Source: Mytilisepta virgata
Taxonomy: Eukaryota; Mollusca; Bivalvia; Mytilida; Mytilidae
Length of the DNA stretch: 64,000 bases
Assembly: GCA_028015205.1 (NCBI GenBank)
Contig: CM051514.1
Location: forward strand, 38,828,150 to 38,892,149
Reading direction: 5' to 3'
The position numbers and the translations under genes were made by a program. A model generated the notes under the pieces. That model saw only the letters and a list, made by a program, of their open reading frames with translations, did no database searches and was not told the origin of the DNA. Numbering within the stretch: the stretch's first letter is position 1; every line of letters starts with the position of its first letter. Shown in pieces: positions 45,353-57,179 of the stretch.

Positions 45353-45365
45353 ATGTTATGTCCCA

Positions 45366-48300
45366 TTCTTATAAGTTTGTCTTGCCTTCGGATTTCTATC
45401 TTACGGACCTTTTCCACTGTTTTGTCACTTCGGTATTATTTTGTCGATATTTAACAACAAGGATGTGATTATGCAAAAGCATTAAATATCTTCGGCATTG
45501 AGTAATAATTGATTTTCGCTAAAAGGCTTTTTCGTAAAACCATTTGTTGATGTACATGAAGCCTCTTGTAAACAATCATAGTTATGCAAATACTTTACGC
45601 CTACGAGCATGAATATTCTGCAACATTATCAAAATCCAAAAACAAATTCGTAAGTAATTCAAAGACATAGAGAAGAATTTAATTTTGAAATATAGATATA
45701 AAACTGTTTCAAGAATTGAAGCCTTACCTTTTAGCGATTAGTGTAGCCAATTTAGTTGGTCAGGCACAATCCAGGTATAGAAAACTTTGCTTTAGAGAGT
45801 TGTAAACTAGCTTTTTAGCAATTGTGAATAATTGATTTGAAACAAACCTAAATGGGTAAGTAAAGGTCAACTTTCCTGAAGAAAACGAATCCATATTTGA
45901 ATATAATTTAAATTGTAAGAGGACAACATGCATACCAAGTCTCAGTTATTTCCTGGACGCTTGATGCAGTAATATGCATTCAGATACAGTGCTTTGCAAC
46001 TGTTATCTGTTATCTCTTTCTGAAAGATCCTACTCAGTAACTTATGTAATGTCATCAAATACAATGAGCGAACCGTACCGGGTAGAAAATGGGTTGAAGT
46101 ATTTAAATACAGCTCTGGCTATGAATGAAGGCTTCGTATTGTAGCTGTAAACATTTCCGAGTTATTCCGAAAATAAGTCCGCTGAACTTTATTTCCATCC
46201 TATAAAAAGAATAGTTATGTCTAACACCGATCTCTACAATTTTCGCACAAGCACTCAAGTTGTAGATCACAATCTCTTTTTCTTTATTAAATGTAAAATG
46301 GGAATAACTTAATTTTGCCTCATATAAAGTCAATATATATTGGTATCTTTTCTTTTCTTTTTTTCACAATAGCATGTTTGTTTTTCACAAAACCCGATGT
46401 TTATTTACAGATGAATTATCGTAAAAATACACAAACTGTAGCTTCATTACGTCTACGAGCATAAGTTATGAAATGATGACAATATTTTATTGAACCATTT
46501 GATTTAAATATTTTTTCTCAAAATCCATAACTCGGCGTGGATTTTGCATCAACTTCTGAATACGCTCAGTTTGTAACTGTAGAAGTAAATATAAAGCTAA
46601 TTGAAGTACATACATGACCTATTTGTCTAGCTTCATTTGAATCACAGCCCTTTTCCTGAATGAAATCTTTTTGCCATTTGAAATGAAACGTTGCGACAAT
46701 GGTACTACAGTTTCATTTCCAAAAACTTTAAACCGACTGTCATTTAAAACCGTCAAATGTAGAGACACTTTTTCCGTAATGTCCAAGGGAAGCATCATTA
46801 GTTTGTCGCCAGTTGGAAACCTTATATGATTTTAACTTTCCGACTTCTATTTAAATTGTGGTTTAGCAGATAAAATAAGTCGTAATTTGAAACCATTTGG
46901 TTCATATGAATCCACTTCGTTATAAATATTTTATATTTATACAGATTAAAATTAAAACAAACATTAAAACTACATTTGATGTTAAGTGGCTCAAAAACTA
47001 AACCAGATAAAATATTTAAAGATGAACCTGCAGAAAATATCAATAAACTCACTCGACACGCCCTTTCTACAGAACCTTTATGCCGATATTACAATACATG
47101 TTTGACAATTGACTAATACTACTGCTATTTACAGATGGAACATATGAACTTGCATGTATTCATGAACAGACATTAAATATATGTTTGTAAACATTCAAAT
47201 ACACCGACTACAATAGAAATTTGTAAATATTATATTAAAAGTTTTACAATAACGAAATACAATGGAAGGTGGCCCTACTCTTTTAAATTTATCGGTTTCG
47301 CTGTATCTCAGAATTTCAATCATTTATTCTAAGGTAGAAAGCATGTATAATTGTATATTTGGCACGTACTTGATTCATTTTTATTTGCAGTATATCATTT
47401 AACCTCTTACAAAGCACTTTCAGTTGGTGAATATTATATTGGCGTTTTCTAAGGTTAACACCGTCAATACAACTCCACTTAACACTGTAAAAAAACTGTG
47501 TTTAGATAAAATGTCAGACATGACGAGCATTTTGAAAAAATAATTAAAAAAGCCTCGTGTCTGTCTCTTTCACGTCTGATGTTTTAGATAAAAAGTGTGA
47601 TTCAAACTTTAAAAGGTTACATTTTTAATGATTTCGAAGACATGGGTAATTGAAATGGTATTTTTACTGCATATCTTTACACTTTATATTAATGAGAAAC
47701 ATGAAATAGAACAAAAAACACACGCGTGAAGTACCAATAACAACTCGAAACACATTCTAAAGCAAAAGGGGTAACATGAATCCCTGTAAACGAGTGAACC
47801 AAGCGCTTCGGAACGGTAAGAATTTTCTGCTCTGCTAGTTCTGTACAACAGTTAGTCCCTAATGACCCTGGTTAAGTGACTTTTTTTAAATTATCCGCTC
47901 TCTGAGGAAAAGCAATGTAACTTAAACATGCCTCCAGAAATCGATAGGCAGGCAATGTTTATTGTTTTCCTTAAGCGGAAGTTACCAATGCTGGCGTCAA
48001 AGTTATAACATATCCATGCAGTTTTTGTTTAATAAATCCGAATATGAAAAGGATCAACATAGCATGGAATTGCAATTCGTGAATTGTGAAAGCTTGACAT
48101 ATTACTACAAGTATTAGATAATTGAAGCATCAATAATTAAATACAGTTTACGTTTCTGTTCCATCCTTTTTCCTCGAAATAGTTATGCTTCAACATTAAT
48201 ACGGTTTTAGATACATTTTGTTTTAATTTTCAGTCGATAAATTTTTTAATTCTGTTAAAAGTTGGGTATAAGCTCTCTCGGGCAAAGTTGGCCCTAACTG

Positions 48301-48460
48301 AATTTTGGCTACACCGTATATACTCATTAATTTTCAGAAGGCTTTTGGTGATACAATGTATTTGTCACGAGTACAATACAAGATTAAAGTTAATGCAGAA
48401 TGCGCGGTGAAGAAATACCAAAGCGACCAAACAGTGGGAAAAGTCCGTATTATCGAAATC
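45366..48460. other. intergenic with faint relics of the 39-42 kb duplication
   Basis: Words such as TTTACGCCTACGAGCAT (about 45596), GATGTTTATTTACAGATG (about 46397) and TACGTCTACGAGCATAA (about 46448) resemble the GTTTATTTACATAAAC...TACGCCTC block. Otherwise unique AT-rich sequence with no supported gene. Confidence 0.4.
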
Positions 48461-48466
48461 CAAAGG

Positions 48467-49684
48467 ATTTGTTTAGTTGATGTTTTCCGCCGTGTTCAGA
48501 ACATTTGGCTATTTCGCGGCGGCAGTTTTTATTGGTGGAGGAAGCCGGAGTACCTGGAGAGAACCACCGACCTTCGGTTGGAAAATTTGAAATCCTTGTC
48601 AATTAAGATCGGAGTTGAACACACCCCAACACAAGTGAGATTTGAACTCACAACCTCAGTGTTTACAGCCTAGTTATCCCCGCAATTTCCAAGAAAGTTC
48701 GGGGATATAGCGATTGTTTCCGTCCGTCGTCCGTTCGTCACGCTTTCTTGTGACATCAACTACTCCTTCACTTTTGGGTTTAGGAATTTATTTCTATATA
48801 GAATGGTTGCATACTACCTGTAGATGCGCAATAAGGTTTTAGAATTTTGATTTTTTAAACAAGGGGTCCACATTGTGAATTCAAGCTTGTGACCTAAACT
48901 CGTCTTTCATTTTTCAATTTATGCATTTTATTTCTATACAGTATTGTCATACACCATATGCAGATGCGCAATAGGGTTTTAGAATTTTTATTTTCTAAAT
49001 TTGGGGCCCACAGGGGTCGAATTTTGAAAATCTATCAATTTAAGCTTGTGAAGTAAACTCGTATTTTGTATTTCAATTTATGCATTTTATTTCTATACAG
49101 TATTGTCATACACCATATGCAGACGCGCAATAAGATTTTACAATTTTAATTTTCTAAAATTGGGGCCCACAGGGGTCGAATTTTGAAAAACTATCAATTT
49201 AAGCTAGTGACAACAATTCTGTCTTTTGTTTTCAATTTATGTAATTTATTTCTATACAGTATTGTCAAACACCATATGCAGACGTGCAATAAGGTTTTAG
49301 AATTTTTCAATTTAAGCTGGTGACCTTAACTTCTCTTTCATTTTTCAATTTATTCATTTTGCTTGTCCTACACTATATGTAGTTGCACATTAAGGATTTA
49401 AAATATCGATTTTTAAACCGGGGGCTCACATCGGGTCAAATTTTAAAAATTGTCAGTTTAAGCTTGTGAACTAAGGCTTTTTTCATTTTTCATTAGGTTT
49501 ATTGATTTAATTTCCTTATAGAATGATTGCATATTATTTTTGGATGGGAATAAGGTTTTATATTTTTGACTGTAGGTAACACTTACAGCGAGTGCGGGGA
49601 TCACTGTCGATTCCGACAATACAGATTTCTAGTGATTATTAGTAGTCATGACGAACTACCTGGACCACTAGGACACCGGGGCCC
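48467..49684 (-). mobile_element. SINE family A, minus strand, split by an insertion
   Basis: 3' part and body at 48467-48673 (reverse of AACTAAACAAA, GGCGG, CTGCCGCCGCGAAATAGCC, GGTTCTCTCCAGGTACTCCG). The tRNA-like head is at 49633-49684 (reverse of GGGGCCCCGGTGTCCTAGTG and GTCATGACTACTAAT). Rejoining the two parts, with one CTAG kept, gives the contiguous order seen in the intact copy at 45093. The body is more diverged than in the copies at 45093 and 56450. Confidence 0.8.
48674..49632 (+). mobile_element. 959-bp Helentron/HINE-like element inserted in a SINE
   Basis: Flanked by CTAG on both sides (48670-48673 and 49629-49632). Sub-terminal inverted repeats: ATCCCCGC (about 48676) and GCGGGGAT (about 49597). 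The interior holds about six direct copies; TTATTTCTATACAGTATTGTCA-type landmarks at about 48785, 48921, 49080 and 49239 are spaced 138-159 bp. After the right sub-terminal repeat comes the hairpin TGTCGATTCCGACA, followed by 15 bases ending TTTCTAG. A 3' hairpin close to a CTAG end, sub-terminal repeats and a ~159-bp core are hallmarks of Helitron-related HINE elements. Non-coding. Confidence 0.7.
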
Positions 49685-49689
49685 AGAAA

Positions 49690-50765
49690 AACTCATGAGA
49701 CAAAAATTCAACCAAAGAGAATCAGAACAAACCAGCACAAAGTTTTGGTATCCAAGCAATTTACACGTACAAAACAGATACTTACTAGAATCAATACCTT
49801 GTCGTACCTGATTTGTCATATGTATAATAGCATTGACTTAATACCATATAATATACTATTGAATGTAATCACATGTGAGCTAAATGTAATTAGCAGGGCA
49901 GCTGAATTATTTTAGTTAAACATCATATCAATAATTCATCTATTATCGTATTTTCGAAGCTTTAGAATCCGATAAATCAATCAAAGATGCCAAAAATCAC
50001 ATGCTTGAATGCATAGCTTTCTTTAAGACAAATACCCGAGTTGACAAAATAGTCGCCATTGCCAAAACTCATATAAATACCCAAAAGAAAAAAATTACGA
50101 CAATGTAAAAGTTCTTGTTCATTAGGTCAGGTGGAGCTGAATTTTTGGGACAAACGGGCTGTCATTCTACTGTCAATACGGCTATAACACTAAATATGCT
50201 TAATTTTGGTAATGCTAGTATTCGGGTCTTTTCAGTCTTTGCCGTTCGGCGCGGACTATTTGAGCAAAATATCGAAGACCTTGTGACAACATCTAGATAT
50301 TTCTTTATTATTCTGTATTGATATGTTTTTGCTTGCTACAGCAATAAAAACTTTCCAATAAAAGTCCAATACATCAAAATTAAGTAAGGATAAATTTGGT
50401 TCCAACTGAATTCAAACAAGAACTAGATGTATGAATTATATTTTACAGTGAATATACAACCATATTCCTTTCGGAATCAGTGAAAAAAATCACGTTACGA
50501 CCAAATGTTTGAAAAGCCCGACATCTTGTTTGAACAGATGTAGAACGCTATCAACGAACGAAATTCATTTACTACAAATTCCATACATATATTTAATAAA
50601 TATCGTTTCATAAAATTCATCCAAAATTCGTGATTCCACAAAAGATGAAACCCAAAGAATAGAAAATGGGGCTGTATATATATCTAAGTGTATTTATAGA
50701 CATCTTTTTTTAACTGGTACCTCTGTAATTTAAGTAAATACTTTGATTGAATGTTAAAAGTGGGT
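49690..50765. other. intergenic, nothing recognised
   Basis: A 68-codon frame (50115-50321) and AT-rich sequence with no supportable feature. Confidence 0.45.
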
Positions 50766-50769
50766 CTGT

Positions 50770-51105
50770 CTTAGGAAAGTTTGATAAGTATATATTATTC
50801 CACTATATATATTGATTCATAGCTATGTACGTATTTCATTGGTTGAGACTCTACCACGTGATATTGAACAAAACATCGTGTTTCCCTCTCAGATTCGTGT
50901 TTCACCATCATATCCCAGTTATTCGAAATACACTAGGGATAGTGGAATAAATCATTAATTTCTCTTGTATTAGTGAAATATGAAGATTTTTCACCCTCGA
51001 AAAGTCATGTTTCCCTCGGGTGAGACCTCGGGAAACATGACTTTACTCGGGTGAACAAATCTTCATATTTCACTAATGCAAGGGAAATAAATGTATAGTG
51101 TTGCT
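50770..51105. mobile_element. foldback element with long hairpin
   Basis: The right half (about 50977-51090) is a long hairpin: ATTAGTGAAATATGAAGATT and AAGTCATGTTTCCC pair with GGGAAACATGACTTTACTCG and AATCTTCATATTTCACTAAT. The arms are about 48 bp with few mismatches, around the loop TCGGGTGAGACCTC. The left half repeats related words (GTGTTTCCCTCTCAGATTCGTG, ATTCCACTATATA/ATAGTGGAATAA), so the whole element may be about 330 bp. The strong hairpin is seen directly; element status is inference. Confidence 0.7.
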
Positions 51106-51720
51106 TGATTAACGACTTCTTGGGTATGGGTTGTTGGATTAACTTACCGATCTTCTTATTACAATTTTTCTGGTTATTATCTTGTTTTTAGACATTGTCC
51201 CATGTCCACGATGACTGTATATCTTATTTCCTTCATTCTAACTTTCTTTTCTTAAGAAACCATATTTTTGAAAATTTGAAGAAAACATGGAGAGGTTATT
51301 TGTGTGATTACATAAATGTTCAATCCTTATTTAGGATAGGCTAAGGTGCTAGTGCCTACGTGACGGCGTGAAAATGATAGTTAAAATTAGCTACAGCACA
51401 ATGACATTTAGCGTTTCTTAAAAATTACTATGTTTCTCCCTCAGATATACATCTTTTACTGAGAATGTTGATTTGTTTGTTTGTTTTCTATTTTATTTAT
51501 TTACTTTGGAGGAGGAGGGGGGATTTTGTTTGATGACTTCGCTCTTCGACATGTCGTATTATTGTTTTGGCGTTGGGCGCTGTTGATTAGACAGAAATTG
51601 TAAAAGTGTGCGTATATATTGCAAAGGAATTGGAATGAAAGAATGGTTTTGCAAAAAAAAATCGCTTCAAAATAGGTATTCGTTTATTTTTCACCAACAT
51701 TGACTCAATATATATTACAC

Positions 51721-51807
51721 TCTGGTAAGAGTCCATTTATATATTAGAGTCTGGTAAGAGTCCATTTATATATTAGAGTCTGGTAAGAGTCCAATTATGA
51801 GTTTTGG
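51721..51807 (+). repeat. 29-bp tandem repeat, 3 copies
   Basis: TCTGGTAAGAGTCCATTTAT-type units start at 51721, 51750 and 51779. The third diverges at its end. Confidence 0.95.
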
Positions 51808-51809
51808 GT

Positions 51810-52955
51810 ACTAACGCCTGGGAACGTCTATTGAGTACCCTATGTCTGTGTTTGTGTGTGTATATGTTTTCAAGATAGAATTGACAAAGTACACTTTAAA
51901 ATTTTAAATTTATTTCTTTTTACAATTTCATAAAATTGTCATGAAACAAATAAAAACATAACATTAAATAAATGATAAAAAAAAACAATATCTGTTTTTA
52001 CCATAACATTCGTCTATCACATTTATTTCTTAAATACCATTACTGTTCATTGGTCATTAAATGTCATGATATAAATGTTTAATATCATTCAGTGTGCTTA
52101 TTCTCGGGAAAAAAATATTTAATGACGGAATGTCTGAGTTAACAAAAAATGTCTGGTTTCTAAAATCTAGGATCTTTGAAATTATTAATGAAAAACTTTG
52201 CTGAGTAGTTATAGATAAAAACGCAAACACCCAGATGTAATAATTGCAAAGTTCATTGTCTTCCGCGTTGTTTTTCTCTCCTTCAACTTTGGTAATTAGT
52301 TTTATCTGTAGAAATTGGTAATCGATGAACACTGACGTTTATATATTGGTTCCGAGACATAAAATCAATATTCATTCCATTCAGGATCAAAACATCTATT
52401 CCAATAGTATTACTTATTGATTTTCGTAAAACTAACAAAAAAAATGAGTATATAGCTTTAACTCGGTGGTGATTCATTCGAAAAATGATATTTTTCCCAT
52501 ATTACCGAATAATTACCCGTAATTATTCCACTTAAAGTGGAATGCATTAAGGTTGCTTATAAATTGCATCATCTAAAACAAAAAAAAATACGAAAATGAA
52601 CTGTGTACCAATAATTTGGTATCTTAATTAATATGATCAAGAAAGACCAGTTTGCCGTTTCTTAAGTAAAAGATAGCTTTGGTATAACAGCTCCTTAATA
52701 CTAATATATGAATTGCGAAAAGAAGCAATTGAACTCTAAACAGATCAAATCATTATTTATAATACTTACAGATGAATATTTAAAAATAATTAAAAATCAA
52801 TTGTCTATTCTCAGGTCAAAGTATCATTCATGAACTCATGTTATTTGAGCTTCTATTATATTGACTGGAAGAAAAGTTCTGAAAAAACAGAACTTGATTC
52901 GTCCATAAAACTCTACAAGACGGATACTTGGCAATATGGCATGATTTTTACATAC
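51810..52955. other. 3' flank of the CDK5 activator gene
   Basis: No supported gene. Presumably includes the 3' untranslated region of the minus-strand gene. I did not find a well-placed AATAAA close to the stop. Confidence 0.4.
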
Positions 52956-52961
52956 AAAGGC

Positions 52962-53831
52962 TCATATACAAGGCGAGTATGCTTTAAGCTCTGTGAACAC
53001 ATCTGTAAAGAAACTTGGATCACTGTTCAAACGGAGCATGTTGGAACTTTGTCTGTTAAGAATCACTAATGTACGGTCCCAAAATTTGTCTCGATTATCC
53101 TCAACAAGGAATGGCTTCAATGGATAACTGATTTCGTTTCCCATATACGAATACGATAAGTACAGACAGGTTAATACTACAGCTTGAAGTTCGTTTTCTG
53201 AGTCAATTTCACTGTGTACCGAGTCTTTCACGAGCATGTATAAGAATACAACGTTAGCAGGGTTAATAAATGCCACATCTTGCCAGCCCTGTAGAAGTAA
53301 TGAACGGTCCACTGTTCTCAGCCATATAATGGCACTGTGACTTTCAAAGTTCCTCAATCTTTTACATTTTTTCCGTAAAAATTCGCCCAGACATTTCAAC
53401 AGCTCTGACGTGCTTGCTTGTATGACAGTTCTCTTTGGACTAGTAGCTTTGTCGACTTTTTTAACTGATTTTTTCTCCGCAGTCTTCTTTTCTTCTTGTT
53501 TCTCCTGTTTAATATTGTAACTGGAAATCGACTTTGGGATATTTTTGTTGATATCAACGTTTTCATTGTTAAAATAGTTGTCAATTTTTCCTGGAACGAT
53601 GGTAGCGTTTGAAAATCTCTGAAAATTTTTGTCCTTTTTCTTTCCATTGTTAACTGTGAATTTCTTCCAGCTTAGTCCACTGAGAAATATTGAATGTTTT
53701 CTGCAATTTTTATCTTTCTGATTTGAAGTATTCTTCGTATTATTCAACAACTCATATTGGTGATTATTCCAGTTTGTTTCCTCATACAATGGCTTCCTTG
53801 GTCGTGGCGAAAAAGACAAAACTGTTCCCAT
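52962..53831 (-). CDS. CDK5R1: cyclin-dependent kinase 5 activator, p35-type
   Basis: 289 residues in one exon. MGTVLSFSP at the N terminus gives a Gly2 myristoylation signal followed by basic residues, as in vertebrate p35, so membrane targeting is expected. [15 protein letters not shown] (residues 44-58) corresponds to the conserved HSI...LPWKR block of p35. Residues about 70-135 are Asn/Lys-rich and of low complexity. The CDK5-binding, cyclin-like fold runs from about 138 to 285: [62 protein letters not shown] and [10 protein letters not shown]. This protein binds and activates CDK5 in neurons and other cells. Length compares with about 307 in human p35. The start has a good context (A at -3, G at +4). 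The region around KSISSYN (residues 100-106) aligns with the segment before the calpain cleavage site of p35; cleavage here is not established. The choice of CDK5R1 over CDK5R2 is approximate, since molluscs usually have one p35-like gene. Confidence 0.96.
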   Translation of the reverse strand: MGTVLSFSPRPRKPLYEETNWNNHQYELLNNTKNTSNQKDKNCRKHSIFLSGLSWKKFTVNNGKKKDKNFQRFSNATIVPGKIDNYFNNENVDINKNIPKSISSYNIKQEKQEEKKTAEKKSVKKVDKATSPKRTVIQASTSELLKCLGEFLRKKCKRLRNFESHSAIIWLRTVDRSLLLQGWQDVAFINPANVVFLYMLVKDSVHSEIDSENELQAVVLTCLYLSYSYMGNEISYPLKPFLVEDNRDKFWDRTLVILNRQSSNMLRLNSDPSFFTDVFTELKAYSPCI

Positions 53832-54063
53832 ATTTGTTTTCTGTGGTTAAATTAGTCGTTATAATGACGATATTTCTTATCCTCTGTCGTTTTTATCTCA
53901 TATTTTCTCAGAAATTAGCACCTTTGTCCATGTGATTTGATACTGGGGGTCATTTAAATTTTAGTCGGATGGTTTCCCAGTATCCGCGGTTGAATGTACA
54001 TACTTCCACCGTAAAAGGAATAAATTATCATAATGGCAGACATGATGTCATCCCCATAGCAAC

Positions 54064-54072
54064 TATATATAT
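54064..54072 (-). promoter_or_regulatory. possible TATA-like box upstream of the CDK5 activator
   Basis: ATATATATA on the minus strand, about 235 bases before the ATG, with GATGACATCATG (a CRE-like half match) at about 54041-54052 between them. Position is plausible, but AT-rich sequence makes chance matches common. Confidence 0.2.
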
Positions 54073-54099
54073 GGATGCTGATTGCAGAACCAGGTAGCT

Positions 54100-56030
54100 A
54101 GATGCCGCAAAAGGAAAAGAATCGATACGAACTTCTTTTCTCTGATTAATACCAGAATTCCATCGCTGTCATTGGACTGTGTATTTCTCTGATCAATACA
54201 TTGATTACGGGAATGTCGTGTTTATGGAATTAATTTGCTGAATAGATTTTTCAAGGCAAAAGTAGATTAGATTAGATCATTTCAGATTAGATTGCTTTTT
54301 TGTGAAAATGGATTTAAAGTGATTTTATGCCAAAATTGTAAAAACCCTTTTTTATAGTATATATGGGCAGTTTTTCTTATTTATACATATACATATAAAG
54401 TATGCTTAACAAACATGGACAAATTGTTTTCATATTTTAGATTTTTTATATGGGCATTTAGTTGCAAATCACCAGAAAGGGCGAAGTGAAAATGTCCCTG
54501 CCTTGAACAAAGTTGGCAAAATTAATCATTTTATAATGGATATTTCTTTTCGGTCCAATTAGTGCCTTTAATAAATAAATTTTTACCATGTTATATTTGC
54601 AAAAAGGTCTATATATGCGACAACGTTCAACATACATTATGCTCTGAAGAATAAGAAATTTGAGGTTGAAATAAAATATCAAAATATGGTCTAAGGTTCA
54701 ACCAAACAGTATTAGATTTTAAAGTCTGTCTCTTCGTCATTTCTTCTCGTTTTTTATCCCATCTGGTATTCCTAAAAAATATTTTCTATTCTACCAAATT
54801 CGAATTAGTATAAATGTATTACAAGGATCATGTTTAATATTTTTTTCAATTCAGACGTTACTCTTTTTTAAGATCGCAGTGTTTGAATGTGTAACAATTA
54901 TGCCTGCTGTAAAATTTTATTTTATTTTTTGTCTGTTTGCTAAAACTGAATGTTCTGATTTATCGACTTTTACATATACAGGGGGGTAGACCATGTCCAG
55001 TTCACGTCCACGTCCGCTAACGACTAATCTTATGGAATCTATAAAGGAGTAGGGCCACTTTCCCCTGAAAATTTCAGTGATCAAATTTTCAACGCCCTAT
55101 CGGCACCATTTGCGATGACGGTCTCGGTTAAAGATGCTAGTCCGTCGGATGGTAATTGGTAACGAAAAATGGCAGGTTCATGTTAAGGGAGAGCAACACC
55201 CATAGCACGTTAAATAATGCCGTATAGATGTCGAAAAAGAGAAGGCTATAATGCCGCTACATGTTTAATTTGCAATGATTTTGTTAGTGTCATGCATATT
55301 TTTTTTAATTTTCAGTTGGTTTCCTATGCCGACTAAGCAAAGGAAGATAACTCTATTTTAAATTATATATTGTGCACTTTTCTATTAAAACTACTGTTGA
55401 TGTAGTCCCTTTTCCAATAAAGACCAGACCTGCTGAAAAATAGAAGTATCGTTTGTTACTAAATTTGTGTGCATATTATCTGTTTGTTTCATAAGCATTT
55501 TGCGTCTTCGTTAAATAATTAACATGTTCGGACCTAATCAAATATATTTGTAATGCTAAATAATAAATAACGGTTTAACTATTGTCAGTCAATATTCCAA
55601 AGACATTCTGGATGATGACATATTGATAAACTGAATGCATCAGTAAGGGGGGTATTACTGATATTGATAAAAATAAATAGGTTGCGTTGAGAAGAGTGCG
55701 CAAATTCTTTGGTTCGCGTCCGCCTAAAACTTTAAATATGATGGAAAAGACAATGTTTGCTTCTAACGGTGCGAGTCGTTTTGCCAGGCAAACGTACATA
55801 AAATCTTAACAACTGGCAAAACAAAACAACGAACATAGGATATAAATGTGCGACTAATTTCTCCTATTTTTGCTACCAGAAGGTTTGACTTTATCCTCGC
55901 AATTTGCGATTTATAAATCTTTACTTGCTGGTAGTGCGAGATTCCCAAAACGTTAAATGGCGTTTTTCAGATTTTGCTATGATAGTTGATGTGAGAGCAT
56001 GCTCCATATATAAAACTGTTATTTGGACAA
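54100..56030. other. intergenic, nothing recognised
   Basis: About 1.9 kb without a supported gene. Minus-strand frames of 61-74 codons (for example 55575-55799) show no family resemblance. A slightly GC-richer stretch around 55000-55260 was not identified. Confidence 0.45.
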
Positions 56031-56034
56031 CATA

Positions 56035-56147
56035 TTTAACCCAAGGTTAAATTTAACCGAGGGTTAAACTACATAGAAAATCACAACATTTAACCTGTGG
56101 TTAAATTTAACCATCGGTTAAAGAAGTTGAACAGGGGGGGGGGGGGA
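56035..56147. repeat. cluster of GGTTAAATTTAACC palindromes followed by a G-run
   Basis: TTTAACCCAAGGTTAAATTTAACCGAGGGTTAAA and TTTAACCTGTGGTTAAATTTAACCATCGGTTAAA lie one after the other, each centred on the perfect 14-base palindrome GGTTAAATTTAACC. A run of 13 G follows at 56134-56146. The pair of units probably arose by tandem duplication. Confidence 0.8.
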
Positions 56148-56449
56148 GGGGCAATCGATATTCGATGTTTATCAATATCACGCCTGGTTATCTTTCGTGC
56201 TTAACAATTGGTAAGGTTAAATATTTACACTTGCTTTATTCAAAAACTCCCCATCCCCATCTCAAAATACCAAATCTAGAAAAACAAATACACTTCGGGA
56301 CTAAATGAAGTGAAATCAAGAAATCAAGAAACTTTTTTTTTTCTTTGTTTTTTTTGAAGAAGTTTAGTATCTGAGTGGATGTAATCTATTCTCTACTGTG
56401 TCGTATGAAATTCTACTTTCTGAGTTCTGAGATATTCAGTTCATGTATC

Positions 56450-56717
56450 GCGCCTCGGTGGCCGACTGGTCTAGGTAGTTCGTCATGACTACTACTGATC
56501 ACTAGCCTGTCAACGCTGGGATTGTGAGTTCGAATCTCACCTGTGGCGGGGTGTGTTCGACTCCGATCTTAATTGACAAGGATTGCCAATTTTCCTACCG
56601 AAGGTCGGTGGTTCTCTCCGGGTACTCCGGCATCCTCCACCAATAAAAACTGGCCGCCGCGAAATGGCCAAAATGTCCTGAAAACGGCGTTAAACCCCAA
56701 CTAAATAAATAAATAAA
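56450..56717 (+). mobile_element. tRNA-derived SINE, family A, with perfect 13-bp target duplication
   Basis: Same family as 45093-45352: A box TGGCCGACTGGTC, B box GTTCGAATC, body with GGTCGGTGGTTCTCTCCGGG and the 3' end AACGGCGTTAAACCCCAACT followed by (AAAT)n. CAGTTCATGTATC is repeated exactly at 56437-56449 and 56718-56730. Recently inserted. Minus-strand frames over it have no meaning. Confidence 0.92.
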
Positions 56718-56805
56718 CAGTTCATGTATCCATCTTAGCATAATAATCTTATCAACTACAATTCCAGAAATCTTCAGCAAGTTTTCTCATGAACTAAAAA
56801 AAAAG

Positions 56806-57100
56806 TATGTTGCGAAACAGCTCATACGACAATAGATAACAAGGAAAATAAATGGAAATGGTGAGCTGTCAAAAGGGGCATAAAACGACTTAAATGTATA
56901 AAATACACAAGTGCTCGTGATCAAGACCATATAGGTCGAAACGTTGGGTATTTTTAACTTTTTAGTTTGGTTGTTGTTTTTTTACGATTTTGTATTTGGT
57001 TTTGTTCGAGTTGTGTATTTCATACATTTAAGTCGTTTTATGCCCCTTTTGACAGCTCAACATTTCAATTTTATTTTCCTTGTTACATGTATCTATTTTA
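56806..57100. mobile_element. two Penelope-like termini in inverted orientation
   Basis: Left arm 56806-56960: AAGTATGTTGCGAAACAGCT, GGGCATAAAACGACTTAAAT, then TGATCAAGACC-ATATA-GGTCGAAACGTTGG. Right arm (minus strand, about 57100-57005): ACAAGGAAAATAAAATTGAA, GAGCTGTCAAAAGGGGCATA and AAAACGACTTAAATGTATGA. The left arm is shared with 37620-37790. Inverted pseudo-LTR pairs are a known Penelope-like arrangement. Each retains only the terminus, with no RT. Confidence 0.6.
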
Positions 57101-57179
57101 CATAACTGCTGTGAGTTATTTAGTATCAGTCTTATACTTTTTTATTGCAGCTGCCTAAATTAAGTACAGTGTAGTTATA

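Noticed and set aside
53396..53647. 83-codon frame inside the CDK5 activator gene
   Set aside because: Shadow frame within the conserved gene.
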